Shown: piece by piece, positions 11,101 to 18,468 of the stretch | Layout: each line of letters opens with the position of its first letter | Position numbering within the stretch: the stretch's first letter is position 1 | DNA from: an uncultured Methanobrevibacter sp. | GTDB lineage: Archaea > Methanobacteriota > Methanobacteria > Methanobacteriales > Methanobacteriaceae | DNA length: 64,000 nucleotides | Reading direction: 5' to 3' | NCBI RefSeq assembly: GCF_947170395.1 | Contig: NZ_CAMVTE010000006.1 | Location: forward strand, 20,291 to 84,290 | Notes under the pieces: model-generated | Seen by the model: the letters and a program-made list of their open reading frames with translations, nothing else | What the model was told of the DNA's origin: nothing | Databases searched by the model: none | Program-made: the position numbers and the translations under genes

Positions 11101-11634
11101 TGAATCTGTTATTTTATCGTTATTACTACTGTATTGGCCTAAAACATAAATAATGCCCCAATCTGCAGCATTGTCCTTTAAAATCACATCAGTTGTTGTG
11201 AGTGAACAATTTATAGGAATTTTGAAAACACTACCACTACTAAAGTTTGCATTTATAAAAGTAAGGTTATTTATAGTTATATTAGTTCCATTAATAATAA
11301 ATATCCTAGATTGATTATTCCCATCAATAGTGTATCCATTACCATTAATAACAAAATTATCCTTATTAATAGTAATTCCACTAGAATTATCCGTTCCATT
11401 ATTGAATTTATAGTTGTCCTGTATATCTAAAACACCTACGGCAGATTGGATATCCTCATCCAATTCGGTAAATGTTTTTGACTCGCCGATTGTATAAATT
11501 TCATTTTGTGTAGTTTGTAAGGTATCTGAATTGCCATCACTTAAAACATCATCTGAAATCGAGTCCGTTGCACAAACGGCCCCCATCGACAGAATCAGTA
11601 TAAGCATGACAATCAAAATTCTCAAAAGTTTCAT
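5164..11634 (-). CDS. Giant adhesin-like protein with two C1A (papain-like) protease domains
   Basis: 2156 residues, secreted. The N-terminus MKLLRILIVMLILILSMGAVCA is a signal peptide. Then: a right-handed beta-helix region with repeated GGAIY/NNT turns (about 60-440); a C1A protease domain with RDQ (Gln501), ACWAF (Cys507), NHAV (His653) and KNSWG (Asn683); a lectin-like beta domain (to about 860); a second beta-helix (about 870-1290); a second C1A domain with Gln1355, GACWTF (Cys1361), a MNHIV histidine and KNSWG; a second lectin-like domain; and four or five Ig-like repeats to the end. Both triads look intact. No membrane anchor or pseudomurein-binding repeat is visible at the C-terminus. 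The start at 11634 was chosen because GTGAT lies four bases before it; GTG 11643 and ATG 11640 fall in that site. Probably acts at the cell surface on host or microbial proteins. Confidence 0.85.
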   Translation of the reverse strand: MKLLRILIVMLILILSMGAVCATDSISDDVLSDGNSDTLQTTQNEIYTIGESKTFTELDEDIQSAVGVLDIQDNYKFNNGTDNSSGITINKDNFVINGNGYTIDGNNQSRIFIINGTNITINNLTFINANFSSGSVFKIPINCSLTTTDVILKDNAADWGIIYVLGQYSSNNDKITDSTVSSFGVITLYYGASATFNNAFMMNSKKLAEGFIYALNGACLSVSNSTFTNTTSKYTTAISGNNITKIKNSKFINLHANVTAGAIGLKDISEGMIDNCTFINVTSQKNGGAIFADVFTPTNNVLVLINNSNFVDCYSGFGGAILQLGGMIIVDNCNFTRNSALFDGGAIYTSYAGVEIVNSKFEDNQALYEFTDRSTSGGAIFCDFSNVILNKNILTNNSAQSGGAVYLYDSLYTIENNTFNDNLALYGSYQDIFTVFDQFSSLNDNNYSSNDSLSLDNVNYATIVDGSGMKIVLINNPFDVSTIPSRFDLRDWGWVTLVRDQEHGAACWAFGSSGAMESAILRYLGLEMDISENNMQDVSLQYYMYGVNGRLEGATLWHAAAYALSWLGVFSSEYDSYDQLGKISPIIATEDSVHFQDVVFIPVRESPLDNNQLKESILKYGALAVAYYAAQTAPYCNIETGAQYCNVSMYSNHAVTLIGWDDTYSAENFLITPPGNGAWIIKNSWGENVGDEGYFYISYYDPGFASQYESVAFLLNNTVEYNMNYQYDINGDLSYCPANEYVNFYVSLGNDLIAAVGTYFNETGVEYNVEVYVNEVLMASQNGVSPFAGFHTIQLDSFIPIKKGDEFAVKITSNAIPIFLDSRQHYIQGSSQYLFNGSWVNASDMRQTCSIKVYTVRDKTTFADLNETISSGSEITLEKDYTFDNETDFNFISGIEISNRTLIIDGANHTIDAAGQARIFKINSANVVIKNLIVKNAINGAISAENSNITTINVQFLNNTGTAGGALAIRNSNHDGVGDVFINNTATLGGAILILSSNSTTSGDVFINNTAGFGGAIVFVRSNYESNDDLFINNYADKGAAIYSESGIMLKLNNGSFVNGKDLKWSLIYLSGTAMLIENTTFANITSNYSTAIHSNKASGIIKNCDFINLTAKVTAGAIGVKTIVDEIIIENCNFFNTSSDKNGGAVYMDTSDDDNSFGVGNVTFINSQFIDCVSGFGGAYVQLGGGLAIDNTNFTSNIAVFDGGAIYASNLRHVNISNSRFISNHGVWPGYANGGAAYFDNESVTLDSCIFENNTASEGSSIYAYQCELILVNNYFNNPTTNSSSIYTLFDKGYVDDGNNFTNDVKSLNNTDYDYDTEGSQEAFAILNNTLHFDVLPDKFDLRDYGWVSPVRDQGNMGACWTFGAMGALESALIRYANITYDFSENNMQDTMIIFSKYGSSVTPEAGNTFLAVSYLISWLGISPSDYDSYDELGKLSPVITTSQDVHITDVVLLDPRVNSTDNEKIKDALVKFGVVMVGYWADPSPQYYNSTTYAYYYNASVSMNHIVAIVGWDDNYSASNFALTPPGDGAFIVKNSWGESYGDNGYFYVSYYDTSFGAVDFLAAFDIKNNITYDMIYQQELGGQGITPTNYTYYMNKYIAEDDSLIAAVGTIFVNVTDYEFSVLVNGVSVYNQSGVSDYEGYSTIKLSKCIPVKKGDEFAVIFKNIAVTPVLSRVITPTNVSFGSNDGVNWEDLSMVGSAAILKVYTILDSTKDLEKYYSDDAPIEINVNPGEKVTFEINGISATVVADENGTAKLGVNLDPGTYYLTVKTSEYSVTYPVEIKSTIDSQDVVVGYNSDYNYKIQLLDAKGKALSNTSISVTINGKTNEFTTDDNGSATINFTKLTENQVISVINPVTGEVSLNEIEVIQPIASKFANITLCYGNLSAILLDINDCPIANATIFYKINGIESNTTANGDGAFVVLLDSNALVDIIYLGDNLTAPANVSITVNNIVPIRSATVIEGNNFTQYAIEYYSGERGGNFTVQLKDASGKVLANKTVLIGYNGKCLERTTDENGFANVQINLVAANRLTFAVAFLGDENYDATMSVYLITIVKKPVNMTASSKTYKASAKTKSYTVSLSTIPGVDGKTYFAAGKKVTMRINGVTYTAKTNDKGQATFKINITKKGIYAATVAYAGDNTYESVSKNVKITIN
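5500..5744 (-). repeat. Inverted repeat copy A inside adhesin C-terminal region
   Basis: This 245-bp stretch is the reverse complement of 14913-15157 with only two mismatches (opposite 14932 and 15109). The longest perfect run is 176 bp. It encodes most of one Ig-like repeat, from after the SATV(I/V) segment to FLGDENY. Flanking sequence is clearly less similar, so the tract looks homogenised by recombination or gene conversion. Confidence 0.95.
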
Positions 11635-12016
11635 AGCCATCACTATTTAAATATTTATAAAAAACTATTATATAAGTAAATACATTTAATTTTAATAATT
11701 TTAATAGAAATTATTCGACATTACCCCAAATAAATGAATAAAATTAAAATTTTCAATATTCAAATGAATGATTTTAAATATACTTTTAAAGCATCAATAA
11801 TTTTCATTTCAATACAACTTTTAATTCCAGACATATTACAAAAAAATAAGTTACAAATGTTCTTATGTATTGAATATTATTAATATTTTATTAATTTCTT
11901 TTACTTAAAAACTTTATTTTTACATTGTTGAATATACATACATTTTATTAAAATTCTTTAAAACCAATATAAATGTTTAAATATTGACTTTTAACAAAAT
12001 TTATATTGTGATAATT
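11635..12016. promoter_or_regulatory. Divergent promoter region between the two adhesin genes
   Basis: 382 bp of AT-rich DNA. For the leftward gene, TTATATAA at 11668-11675 (minus) is a good TATA element about 35 bp from the start. For the rightward gene, AATATAAA at 11966-11973 lies about 45 bp before the ATG at 12017. The middle holds the decayed small-gene copy at 11760-11812. I see no operator palindrome shared by the two promoters. Confidence 0.5.
11760..11807 (-). pseudogene. Decayed copy of the 5' end of the small membrane-protein gene
   Basis: Bases 11784-11812 are identical to 4976-5004, covering the ribosome-binding region, the ATG and the first codons of the 64-residue gene. Reading on from the ATG at 11807 gives MKIIDALKVYLKSFI and a stop. 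The first eleven residues match the intact protein apart from Val for Ile, after which similarity is lost. It is too short to be functional and marks an old duplication beside the adhesin gene. Confidence 0.7.
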
Positions 12017-15000
12017 ATGAATGTTTTAAAAATTACGATTGTTACACTTGCATTAATCATGTCGGTAGGTGCTGTTTGTGCAGCAGAAAACATCTCCGAC
12101 GAAATCATATGTAATGACAGTCAAGAAATACTGGGAACTACACAGAATGACATTTATAGTGTTGGTAAATCTTCATTCACCGATCTGAGTTATGAAATAG
12201 AAAGTGCAGACACATCTTTTGATTTGAATCAGGATTATGCATTCAACAATGAAACAGACAACAAAAACGGAATTGTTATTAGCAAAGACAACTTTATAGT
12301 TAATGGTAATGGCCGTACAATAGACGGAAATAATCATGCGAAAATATTCAATATTACTGCAAACAACGTAACATTAAGCAATATAATTTTAAAGAACGGT
12401 AATGCTGAAAAAGGTGGAGCAATATCTTCTTCGGGCAATTTAACATTAAACAACATCACATTCATTGACAACTACGCAACGAAATACGGCGGAGCTTTAG
12501 AGATTTACGGTAATGCCACCCTTAACATCAACAATTCCAGATTCATAAACAATTATGCGGATTCCGGTTCAGCAATATACCTTATAAATGGTACCTTGAA
12601 CATTTACAATACAGAGTTTACCTCAAATGTATATTTTAAACGTGGGCAAATCCTAATTAAAAATGCTGAAGGTTATGTGGAAAACACCACATTTGCAAAT
12701 ATTGTTTCCAGTTATGCACCAGCAATATATCTTGAAACAGCAAAAGCAATTACTGCAATTAATTCCAAATTCATTAATTTAACTGCAAACATCTCATCAG
12801 GAGCAATAGGAGTTAAAGAGGGTGGTGTTGTATACATCAAGAATTGCGAATTCATAAACACCACTTCTGCTAAAAATGCAGGAGCAATTCTTGCAGATAT
12901 TGCAGGAGGTTCTATGAAAATACCTGGCAATGTAACCATACTTGACACAGTATTCAAAGACACATCTTCCGAATTTGGAGGAGCTTATATTCAATTCGGT
13001 GGAAAACTCTTAATAAACAATACTAATTTTATAAACAATCACGCTACCTATAATGGCGGATCAATTTATATTTCATTTGTTGATAATGCCAAAATCGATA
13101 ACTGTAATTTCACTTCAAACGGGGTTGACCTTATTGAAGGATATCCTACCTACGGCGGAGCTATAGTTATTGATATGAGTACAGCAAATATAACCCATTC
13201 CCGATTTATCAATAATACTGCAAGTGCAGGTAATGCAATATATGCTTATGATGCAAACTATTCCATCATCAATTCATGGTTTGAAAACAATACAAATCCT
13301 ATATACACATTCTTTGATAATTTCTCCGAGTTGAAAAACAATACCTACATCAATGACGATGACGTCTCAACCAACAATACATATTATGCAACATTCCAAG
13401 TCGGAGAAGGCCTACCTTTAAAATTAGTTAACAATACCATTGACGTCACACATATTCCATCCAGATTTGACCTGCGCGATTGGGGATGGGTTTCACCAGT
13501 CCAAGACCAAGGACGGATGGGAGCCTGCTGGACATTCGGAATGACTGGTGCACTAGAATCCGCATTATTAAAAGCTACCGGGTTAAAAGCTAACCTTTCA
13601 GAAAACAACATGCAAAATACCATGATACGATATTCAATTTACGGTGCTATCACCGCAGCTGAGGGAGGAGGCAATATTCTTTCCATAGGTTATCTTTTGA
13701 GCTGGTTTGGAGCATTCATACAGGATGCTGATACATATGATGAGCTTGGAAAGATTTCACCGATAATCACAACCTATCAGGACATTCATGTTCAGGATGT
13801 GATGTTCACACCTAACAATGAAATCCCTAACAGCACACAGCTCAAACTGGCCATAATGAAATACGGTTCAATTGATATTTCATATATGGGACAATCCACC
13901 TATAATGAAGTAACTCCATATTACTATCCTGAAAATTATGCACAATATGTTAATGAGACTCTCAACCCAAACCATGGCGTTTCAATTGTCGGATGGGATG
14001 ATAAATTCCCAAAAGAAAAATTTGGAATTACACCTCCCGATGACGGCGCATGGATTGTCAAAAACAGTTGGGGCACTGATTATGGAGAAAAAGGATTCTT
14101 ATATGTTTCATATTATGATAAAACATTATTAAAATCCATGGACATATCTACTCATGCTACTTCAATAATACTTGAAAATACCGTACCCTACAATAAGAAC
14201 TATCAATATGACATATTTTGGGAAGGCGAATTCAAACCAAGTAACGGAACCGCAAGTTACATGAATATATTCGAGTCTCTTGATGACGATTTTATTGCAG
14301 CTGTTGGAACATACTTCAACCAAAGTGGGGTCAATTACACAGTTGAAATCTTTGTAAACGATGTGTTAAAATTAACTCAAGAAGGAGTATCACCATATCT
14401 TGGTTATCATACAATCAAACTAAATGATTACATACCAATTAAAAAAGGAGATATCTTCAAAGCAGTAATAACCTCAAATTGTGTGCCATTCATTAACTTA
14501 AATGAAACCAGAGTGCATTATACTGAAAATCTTTCATTTGTTAGTTTTGATGGTCAACCTTGGGAAGATGCTTATAATCTTGGATACATTGCCTGTTTAA
14601 AAGCCTATACAGTTGAAAATAATACCAACATTAAACAAATTGACAGTAAATTTACCAACATTACTGTGGATTATAGCAATATTAGTGCTGTTTTAACCGA
14701 TATTGATGGCTACGCTATTGCTAATACATCAGTAATTTATAAAATCAATGGCGTTGAGTTCAATACCACAACAAATGATGATGGAGTGTTCTGTATTTTA
14801 CTTGATTCCAATGGTTTAGTGGATATCAGTTATTTAGGTGATGATTTAACTGCACCAGTTAATATGTCAATTACCATAAATAACATCATACCTATCAGGT
14901 CAGCAACAGTTGTTGAAGGAAATAACTTCACTCAATATGCAATTGAGTATTATTCAGGTGAAAGAGGTGGAAACTTCACAGTACAACTCAAGGATGCCAG

Positions 15001-15499
15001 TGGAAAAGTGCTTGCAAACAAAACAGTTTTAATTGGTTATAATGGCAAATGCCTCGAAAGGACTACTGATGAAAACGGTTTTGCCAATGTACAAATCAAC
15101 CTAGTTGCGGCTAACAGATTAACATTTGCTGTAGCATTCTTAGGTGATGAAAACTACAATGCAACAATGTCAGTATACCTAATAACTATTAACAAAAAAC
15201 CAGTGACAATGACCGCCAATGCAAAAACATACAAGGCAAGTGCAAAAACCAAATCATTCACAGTAAGTTTAAGCACCATACCTGGCGCATCAGCAGACGG
15301 TAAAACATACTTTGCTGCAGGTAAAAAAGTCACAATGAAAGTCAAGGGAGTAATATATACTGCAAAAACTAATGATAAAGGCCAAGCAACCTTTAAACTC
15401 AGTTTAAATAAGAAAGGCACATATACTGCAGATATTGATTATGCCGGAGACAACACATACAAATCAGCATCCAAATCTGTAAAAATAACAGTTAACTAG
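12017..15499 (+). CDS. Adhesin-like protein with one C1A (papain-like) protease domain
   Basis: 1160 residues, secreted. A signal peptide ends near VGAVCA. A beta-helix region with GGA(I/L) turns runs from about 60 to 440. A C1A protease domain follows with Gln498 in VQDQG, Cys504 in GACWTF, His653 in NPNHGV and Asn683 in KNSWG. Next come a lectin-like domain (about 730-870) and three Ig-like repeats to the end. It matches one unit of the neighbouring giant adhesin, and His and Asn have the same residue numbers as in that protein's first unit. The start at 12017 follows GTGATAATT, the spacing seen for the neighbour; an upstream TTG at 11984 is rejected because it would precede the signal peptide. 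No C-terminal membrane anchor is seen. Confidence 0.87.
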   Translation: MNVLKITIVTLALIMSVGAVCAAENISDEIICNDSQEILGTTQNDIYSVGKSSFTDLSYEIESADTSFDLNQDYAFNNETDNKNGIVISKDNFIVNGNGRTIDGNNHAKIFNITANNVTLSNIILKNGNAEKGGAISSSGNLTLNNITFIDNYATKYGGALEIYGNATLNINNSRFINNYADSGSAIYLINGTLNIYNTEFTSNVYFKRGQILIKNAEGYVENTTFANIVSSYAPAIYLETAKAITAINSKFINLTANISSGAIGVKEGGVVYIKNCEFINTTSAKNAGAILADIAGGSMKIPGNVTILDTVFKDTSSEFGGAYIQFGGKLLINNTNFINNHATYNGGSIYISFVDNAKIDNCNFTSNGVDLIEGYPTYGGAIVIDMSTANITHSRFINNTASAGNAIYAYDANYSIINSWFENNTNPIYTFFDNFSELKNNTYINDDDVSTNNTYYATFQVGEGLPLKLVNNTIDVTHIPSRFDLRDWGWVSPVQDQGRMGACWTFGMTGALESALLKATGLKANLSENNMQNTMIRYSIYGAITAAEGGGNILSIGYLLSWFGAFIQDADTYDELGKISPIITTYQDIHVQDVMFTPNNEIPNSTQLKLAIMKYGSIDISYMGQSTYNEVTPYYYPENYAQYVNETLNPNHGVSIVGWDDKFPKEKFGITPPDDGAWIVKNSWGTDYGEKGFLYVSYYDKTLLKSMDISTHATSIILENTVPYNKNYQYDIFWEGEFKPSNGTASYMNIFESLDDDFIAAVGTYFNQSGVNYTVEIFVNDVLKLTQEGVSPYLGYHTIKLNDYIPIKKGDIFKAVITSNCVPFINLNETRVHYTENLSFVSFDGQPWEDAYNLGYIACLKAYTVENNTNIKQIDSKFTNITVDYSNISAVLTDIDGYAIANTSVIYKINGVEFNTTTNDDGVFCILLDSNGLVDISYLGDDLTAPVNMSITINNIIPIRSATVVEGNNFTQYAIEYYSGERGGNFTVQLKDASGKVLANKTVLIGYNGKCLERTTDENGFANVQINLVAANRLTFAVAFLGDENYNATMSVYLITINKKPVTMTANAKTYKASAKTKSFTVSLSTIPGASADGKTYFAAGKKVTMKVKGVIYTAKTNDKGQATFKLSLNKKGTYTADIDYAGDNTYKSASKSVKITVN
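14913..15157 (+). repeat. Inverted repeat copy B inside adhesin C-terminal region
   Basis: Partner of 5500-5744: 243 of 245 bases are identical in opposite orientation, including third codon positions. The following base changes Asp to Asn and downstream identity drops. The two copies bracket 9168 bp containing all protease domains and both promoters. Confidence 0.95.
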
Positions 15500-15534
15500 T
15501 GAGAATTAATTCTCACACCTTTTTTCTTTTTTTA
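15499..15534 (+). terminator. Terminator of the rightward adhesin gene
   Basis: A perfect 18-bp palindrome GTGAGAATTAATTCTCAC begins in the stop codon and is followed by a run of Ts interrupted by one C. A strong hairpin of this kind is unusual for archaea, where T-runs alone often terminate. Confidence 0.75.
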
Positions 15535-15681
15535 ACCCCAATGCTAATTTCAATATTGAACCTCTCCTTCCTAAAAGAAGATGGGGCATTCTTGCATAAT
15601 TAATATCAATTGTCCCAATTGATTTAAGATATGTTTATTTATATTGAAATCAAATAAATATAAATTTAAAGGTGATTTTAA

Positions 15682-16368
15682 ATGGAATATGAAATAAGTG
15701 GAGGTTCTTTTCCTACTGTAGTTTGCACATTACAGAAAGGAGAAACCATGAAAGATGAATCCGGTGCAATGGCATTTATGACATCAGACATTAAAATGGA
15801 TACCAATACTGGAGGGGGCCTTCTAAAAGGTCTTGGAAGAGCTTTGTCTGGAGATACAATATTTTTAAATTTCTTTACAGCACAATCAGACAATCAAAAA
15901 ATCGCATTTTCCGCATGTTATCCTGGAAAAATTATCCCTATAAGGTTAACCGGGTCAAACACCATCATTGGTGAGAAAAATGCATTTTTAGCAGCGGAAG
16001 AAAGTGTGGATATTGACATTTACTTCAAAAAGAAACTTGGTGTAGGATTATTCGGTGGAGAAGGATTTATTCTTCAAAAATTCACTGGAACCGGAATGGT
16101 ATTTCTAGAAATTGATGGTGAAGTAATTGAACATGACCTCCAACCGGGAGAACATTTGCTTGTTAATCAAGGCCACATTGCAGCAATGGAAGAAAGCGTT
16201 GATTTTGATATTGAAAGGGTTAAAGGTGTTAAAAACATGTTATTTGGCGGGGAAGGAGTATTCTTTACCAAATTGACTGGTCCAGGTAAAGTCTGGATAC
16301 AAACCATGCCAGTCAGCAAATTGGCAGATGCAATTATCCCATATCTACCAGAACGCACTAATGATTAA
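15682..16368 (+). CDS. AIM24 family protein (TIGR00266-like)
   Basis: 228 residues, no signal peptide or membrane segment. It shows the family pattern: N-terminal MEYEISGGSFP, a glycine-rich loop TGGGLLKGLGRALSG near 43-57, and internally repeated beta segments, with FGGEGFILQKFTG near 113-125 and FGGEGVFFTKLTG near 193-205. AIM24-like proteins have a TRAP-like beta-barrel fold. The mitochondrial member affects cristae, but the role in archaea is unknown. The start is preceded by AAAGGTGATTTTAA, an excellent ribosome-binding site. It appears monocistronic and is convergent with the flavoprotein gene. A long imperfect hairpin follows at 16381-16432. Confidence 0.85.
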   Translation: MEYEISGGSFPTVVCTLQKGETMKDESGAMAFMTSDIKMDTNTGGGLLKGLGRALSGDTIFLNFFTAQSDNQKIAFSACYPGKIIPIRLTGSNTIIGEKNAFLAAEESVDIDIYFKKKLGVGLFGGEGFILQKFTGTGMVFLEIDGEVIEHDLQPGEHLLVNQGHIAAMEESVDFDIERVKGVKNMLFGGEGVFFTKLTGPGKVWIQTMPVSKLADAIIPYLPERTND

Positions 16369-16380
16369 TTTTAAAAAATT

Positions 16381-16432
16381 ATATGATGATGTGATGTTTC
16401 ATGGGGTTTCCACTTGAAATATCACACCATAT
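16381..16432. terminator. Imperfect long hairpin between convergent genes
   Basis: Arms ATATG..GTGAT.TTTCA and TGAAA.ATCAC..ATAT pair around a 13-base loop. A T-rich stretch CTTTTTTTCT on the minus strand (about 16443-16452) lies between it and the convergent gene. It may end transcripts from either side. Confidence 0.4.
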
Positions 16433-16463
16433 CTTTAATTAGAAAAAAAGACTTACCCTAACA

Positions 16464-17195
16464 TTAGAGAACCTTTTTAAATACGAAATACATTAATTTT
16501 GCAAAAATCTTTTTTAAAGGGTTTAGTTTCACAGCAGGTGAAAAGTCATGATTGACCAAACCGGTTTCCTGCCAAAATCTTGCATCAGCAGGTATCGGGT
16601 CATCCGTAACAGCCATAGCCCTCCAGACATTATAAAATAAGACATCACCAAATTTAGGGGAATGAAGCTTTCCTGATTCTACATCACTGCCAAACTTTTT
16701 AGAAATCTTATCAATACCTTCGGTTTCAAGATGGTCTTTTCCACCGCATGCAATGGCAATATTGTAAACCTTATTGAATCCCCAATGCCTTAATGTTTCG
16801 TTAAGATATTTGGCAACCTTTTTTTGACCGGCACCCGCAGTCGATACGACTACAAGTGCCTTTTTATCGAAAAATTCAGGTCTGTGGTAGATATAGGCAG
16901 TGTGGTCAATGAAGTTTTTAAGAATGGCAGTTACATTCAATGCATAAACCGGAGAGGAAATAATAAACCCGTCAGCTTCCTTTATCTTTTCAACAATAGG
17001 ATTGATGTATTCAAAATGAGGGCATTTATCTTCACCCTCAAGTATGCAGTTATAACATCCCCTGCACATAGGGATTTTCCTACTTGCCAGATGAATCTCT
17101 TCAAATTCACCATTTAAATTTTTTCTTGCCTGATTTATAATATTCCAAGTGTTTTTCTTTCTTGGAGATCCGTTAATAATTACATATTTCATCAT
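16464..17195 (-). CDS. Flavodoxin-fold NAD(P)H-dependent oxidoreductase (iron-sulfur flavoprotein-like)
   Basis: 243 residues. The N-terminal GSPRKKNTW loop binds FMN phosphate. CRGCYNCILEGEDKC near 49-63 is a cysteine cluster like that of archaeal iron-sulfur flavoproteins, although spacing varies and I cannot be sure a cluster is bound. SSPVYALNVTAILKNFIDH (about 98-116) is the usual FMN/dimer segment. Likely a cytoplasmic electron-transfer or quinone/nitro reductase. It is last of three genes with the GNAT and TetR genes, overlapping the GNAT stop by four bases (ATGA). ATG 17192 is an equally possible start, with GGTGAT before it. Expression is probably set by the TetR protein. Confidence 0.82.
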   Translation of the reverse strand: MMKYVIINGSPRKKNTWNIINQARKNLNGEFEEIHLASRKIPMCRGCYNCILEGEDKCPHFEYINPIVEKIKEADGFIISSPVYALNVTAILKNFIDHTAYIYHRPEFFDKKALVVVSTAGAGQKKVAKYLNETLRHWGFNKVYNIAIACGGKDHLETEGIDKISKKFGSDVESGKLHSPKFGDVLFYNVWRAMAVTDDPIPADARFWQETGLVNHDFSPAVKLNPLKKIFAKLMYFVFKKVL

Positions 17196-17800
17196 ATCAC
17201 CAATTGACCTTCAAGAACCAATTTTTCTTTAAATTCAAACTGTTTGTCAAATTCATCAACATCACTTTCATCTACATCGAATACATCCGGATTTGAAAAT
17301 ATAGCTTGAGCATCACCAATTTTGCCTCCATCAAATATTTTTATCATGAAAAACTGACATTCATCATCAATGTCAGTGCCTTCAAGGAAAATATTGTATT
17401 TTGATGCGCTTTCAAAACCGAATCTGGAATAATAATTTTCATCACCTACAACAAATACAAATGGAAACTCATCAATCAGGTTTAAGGTGTATTCTATTAA
17501 TTTAGATCCATAACCTCTCCCCTGATAGTCATTGTCAATTGAAACCGGACCCAGTACAACTGCATCACAATATTTTTCGTCGCCAAAGTGGAGTTTGCCT
17601 TTTGAATAATTGATATGGCCAATAATTTTACCGTCCTCTTCAATTACATATGCCAAATCCTTTATGAAGCTTTCATCATACCTTAAATTGTGAACAATAT
17701 AGTGTTCGTAAGCTCCCGGACGGTATACATTCCAAAAGGAATTTCTTACAAGATTTTCCACTTCCCGATAATCGTTTTTATTTTCCAATCTTATTTTCAT
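17192..17800 (-). CDS. GNAT family N-acetyltransferase
   Basis: 202 residues. The N-terminal half has the beta-strand/helix start MKIRLENKNDYREVENLV. The acetyl-CoA-binding signature is VSIDNDYQGRGYGSKLIEY near 107-125 (Q-x-x-G-x-G/A type). FGFESASKYNI near 148 fits the YhbS/predicted acetyltransferase subgroup, which often modifies small molecules or peptides; the substrate is unknown. It overlaps the upstream TetR gene by four bases and the downstream flavoprotein gene by four, so all three are co-transcribed. The acidic C-terminal tail from about 170 is an extension over the minimal domain. Confidence 0.85.
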   Translation of the reverse strand: MKIRLENKNDYREVENLVRNSFWNVYRPGAYEHYIVHNLRYDESFIKDLAYVIEEDGKIIGHINYSKGKLHFGDEKYCDAVVLGPVSIDNDYQGRGYGSKLIEYTLNLIDEFPFVFVVGDENYYSRFGFESASKYNIFLEGTDIDDECQFFMIKIFDGGKIGDAQAIFSNPDVFDVDESDVDEFDKQFEFKEKLVLEGQLVI

Positions 17801-18414
17801 TCGACCACCCTTACTGAATTAAAAACCAGTTTCATGTGATTTTCACTTCTAGGACCCAATTTCATTAAAAATTCACTGTCATCTTCAGGATAATTAATTA
17901 TGAAATGCTCGTACAACAGAAAAAGACCGTAATAGAAAAATGACTCCGCCAGCTGTTTTGAATCCGCATCATCTTTAATTAATTTCTTCTGCTTCATCAA
18001 ATCAAACAGTTCGACCCAACCAGCGATTGCATGGTCAATGATTGCCATCTTTACAAAATTTTTAATCTTTTCATTGTGATAGGATTCGATTAGAATAATC
18101 CGAGTTATCTTCATCATTTTAGGCTCACTTAGTTTTGAGATGTACAGGTCCAACCCTACTTTGTAAAAATAATCAAAACTTACATCCAGGTTTTGGCTCG
18201 CCTGAGACAAAGGAATCTCTTTTGAGGTCATTTCATCAATATAATAATCAAGAATAGCATCCAATATTGATTCCTTACTATTATAATGATTATAGATAGA
18301 ACTCTCCTTAATTCCAACCTTTGATGCAATTTGGCGAACGGAAACACCATCAAAACCAAACTGTGAGAACAGATCAATTGAAATATCAAAAATTTTTTCT
18401 TTATTTGAAACCAT
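17797..18414 (-). CDS. TetR/AcrR family transcriptional regulator
   Basis: 205 residues. The N-terminal helix-turn-helix reads FSQFGFDGVSVRQIASKVGI followed by KESSIYNHYNSKESIL, a textbook TetR DNA-binding domain (about 8-53). The rest is a helical ligand-binding and dimerisation domain typical in length. The ATG at 18414 was chosen; an upstream TTG-initiated frame to 18432 would run into the operator. Two near-identical palindromes flank the TATA box just upstream, so the gene very probably represses its own operon. The regulated genes are the co-transcribed acetyltransferase and flavoprotein, a combination fitting response to a toxic or redox-active small molecule (inference). Confidence 0.92.
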   Translation of the reverse strand: MVSNKEKIFDISIDLFSQFGFDGVSVRQIASKVGIKESSIYNHYNSKESILDAILDYYIDEMTSKEIPLSQASQNLDVSFDYFYKVGLDLYISKLSEPKMMKITRIILIESYHNEKIKNFVKMAIIDHAIAGWVELFDLMKQKKLIKDDADSKQLAESFFYYGLFLLYEHFIINYPEDDSEFLMKLGPRSENHMKLVFNSVRVVE

Positions 18415-18423
18415 AATATCAAA

Positions 18424-18441
18424 AACTAACAAGTGTTAGTT
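18424..18441. promoter_or_regulatory. TetR operator site 1 (AACTAACA-AG-TGTTAGTT)
   Basis: A perfect 8-bp inverted repeat with 2-bp spacer, ten bases upstream of the TetR start codon and at the expected transcription start. Bound repressor would block initiation. Confidence 0.8.
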
Positions 18442-18460
18442 ACAGTTATTAAGAAAATAG

Positions 18461-18468
18461 TATATAAA
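18461..18468 (-). promoter_or_regulatory. TATA box of the TetR operon
   Basis: Minus-strand TTTATATA matches the archaeal TATA consensus exactly. It lies between the two operator palindromes, about 50 bp from the ATG, predicting a transcription start near 18438 inside site 1. Confidence 0.7.

Noticed and set aside
5164..15499. Site-specific invertase system at the adhesin locus
   Set aside because: No recombinase gene lies in the window and the repeats are long coding sequence, not short recombination sites; only homologous recombination is proposed.
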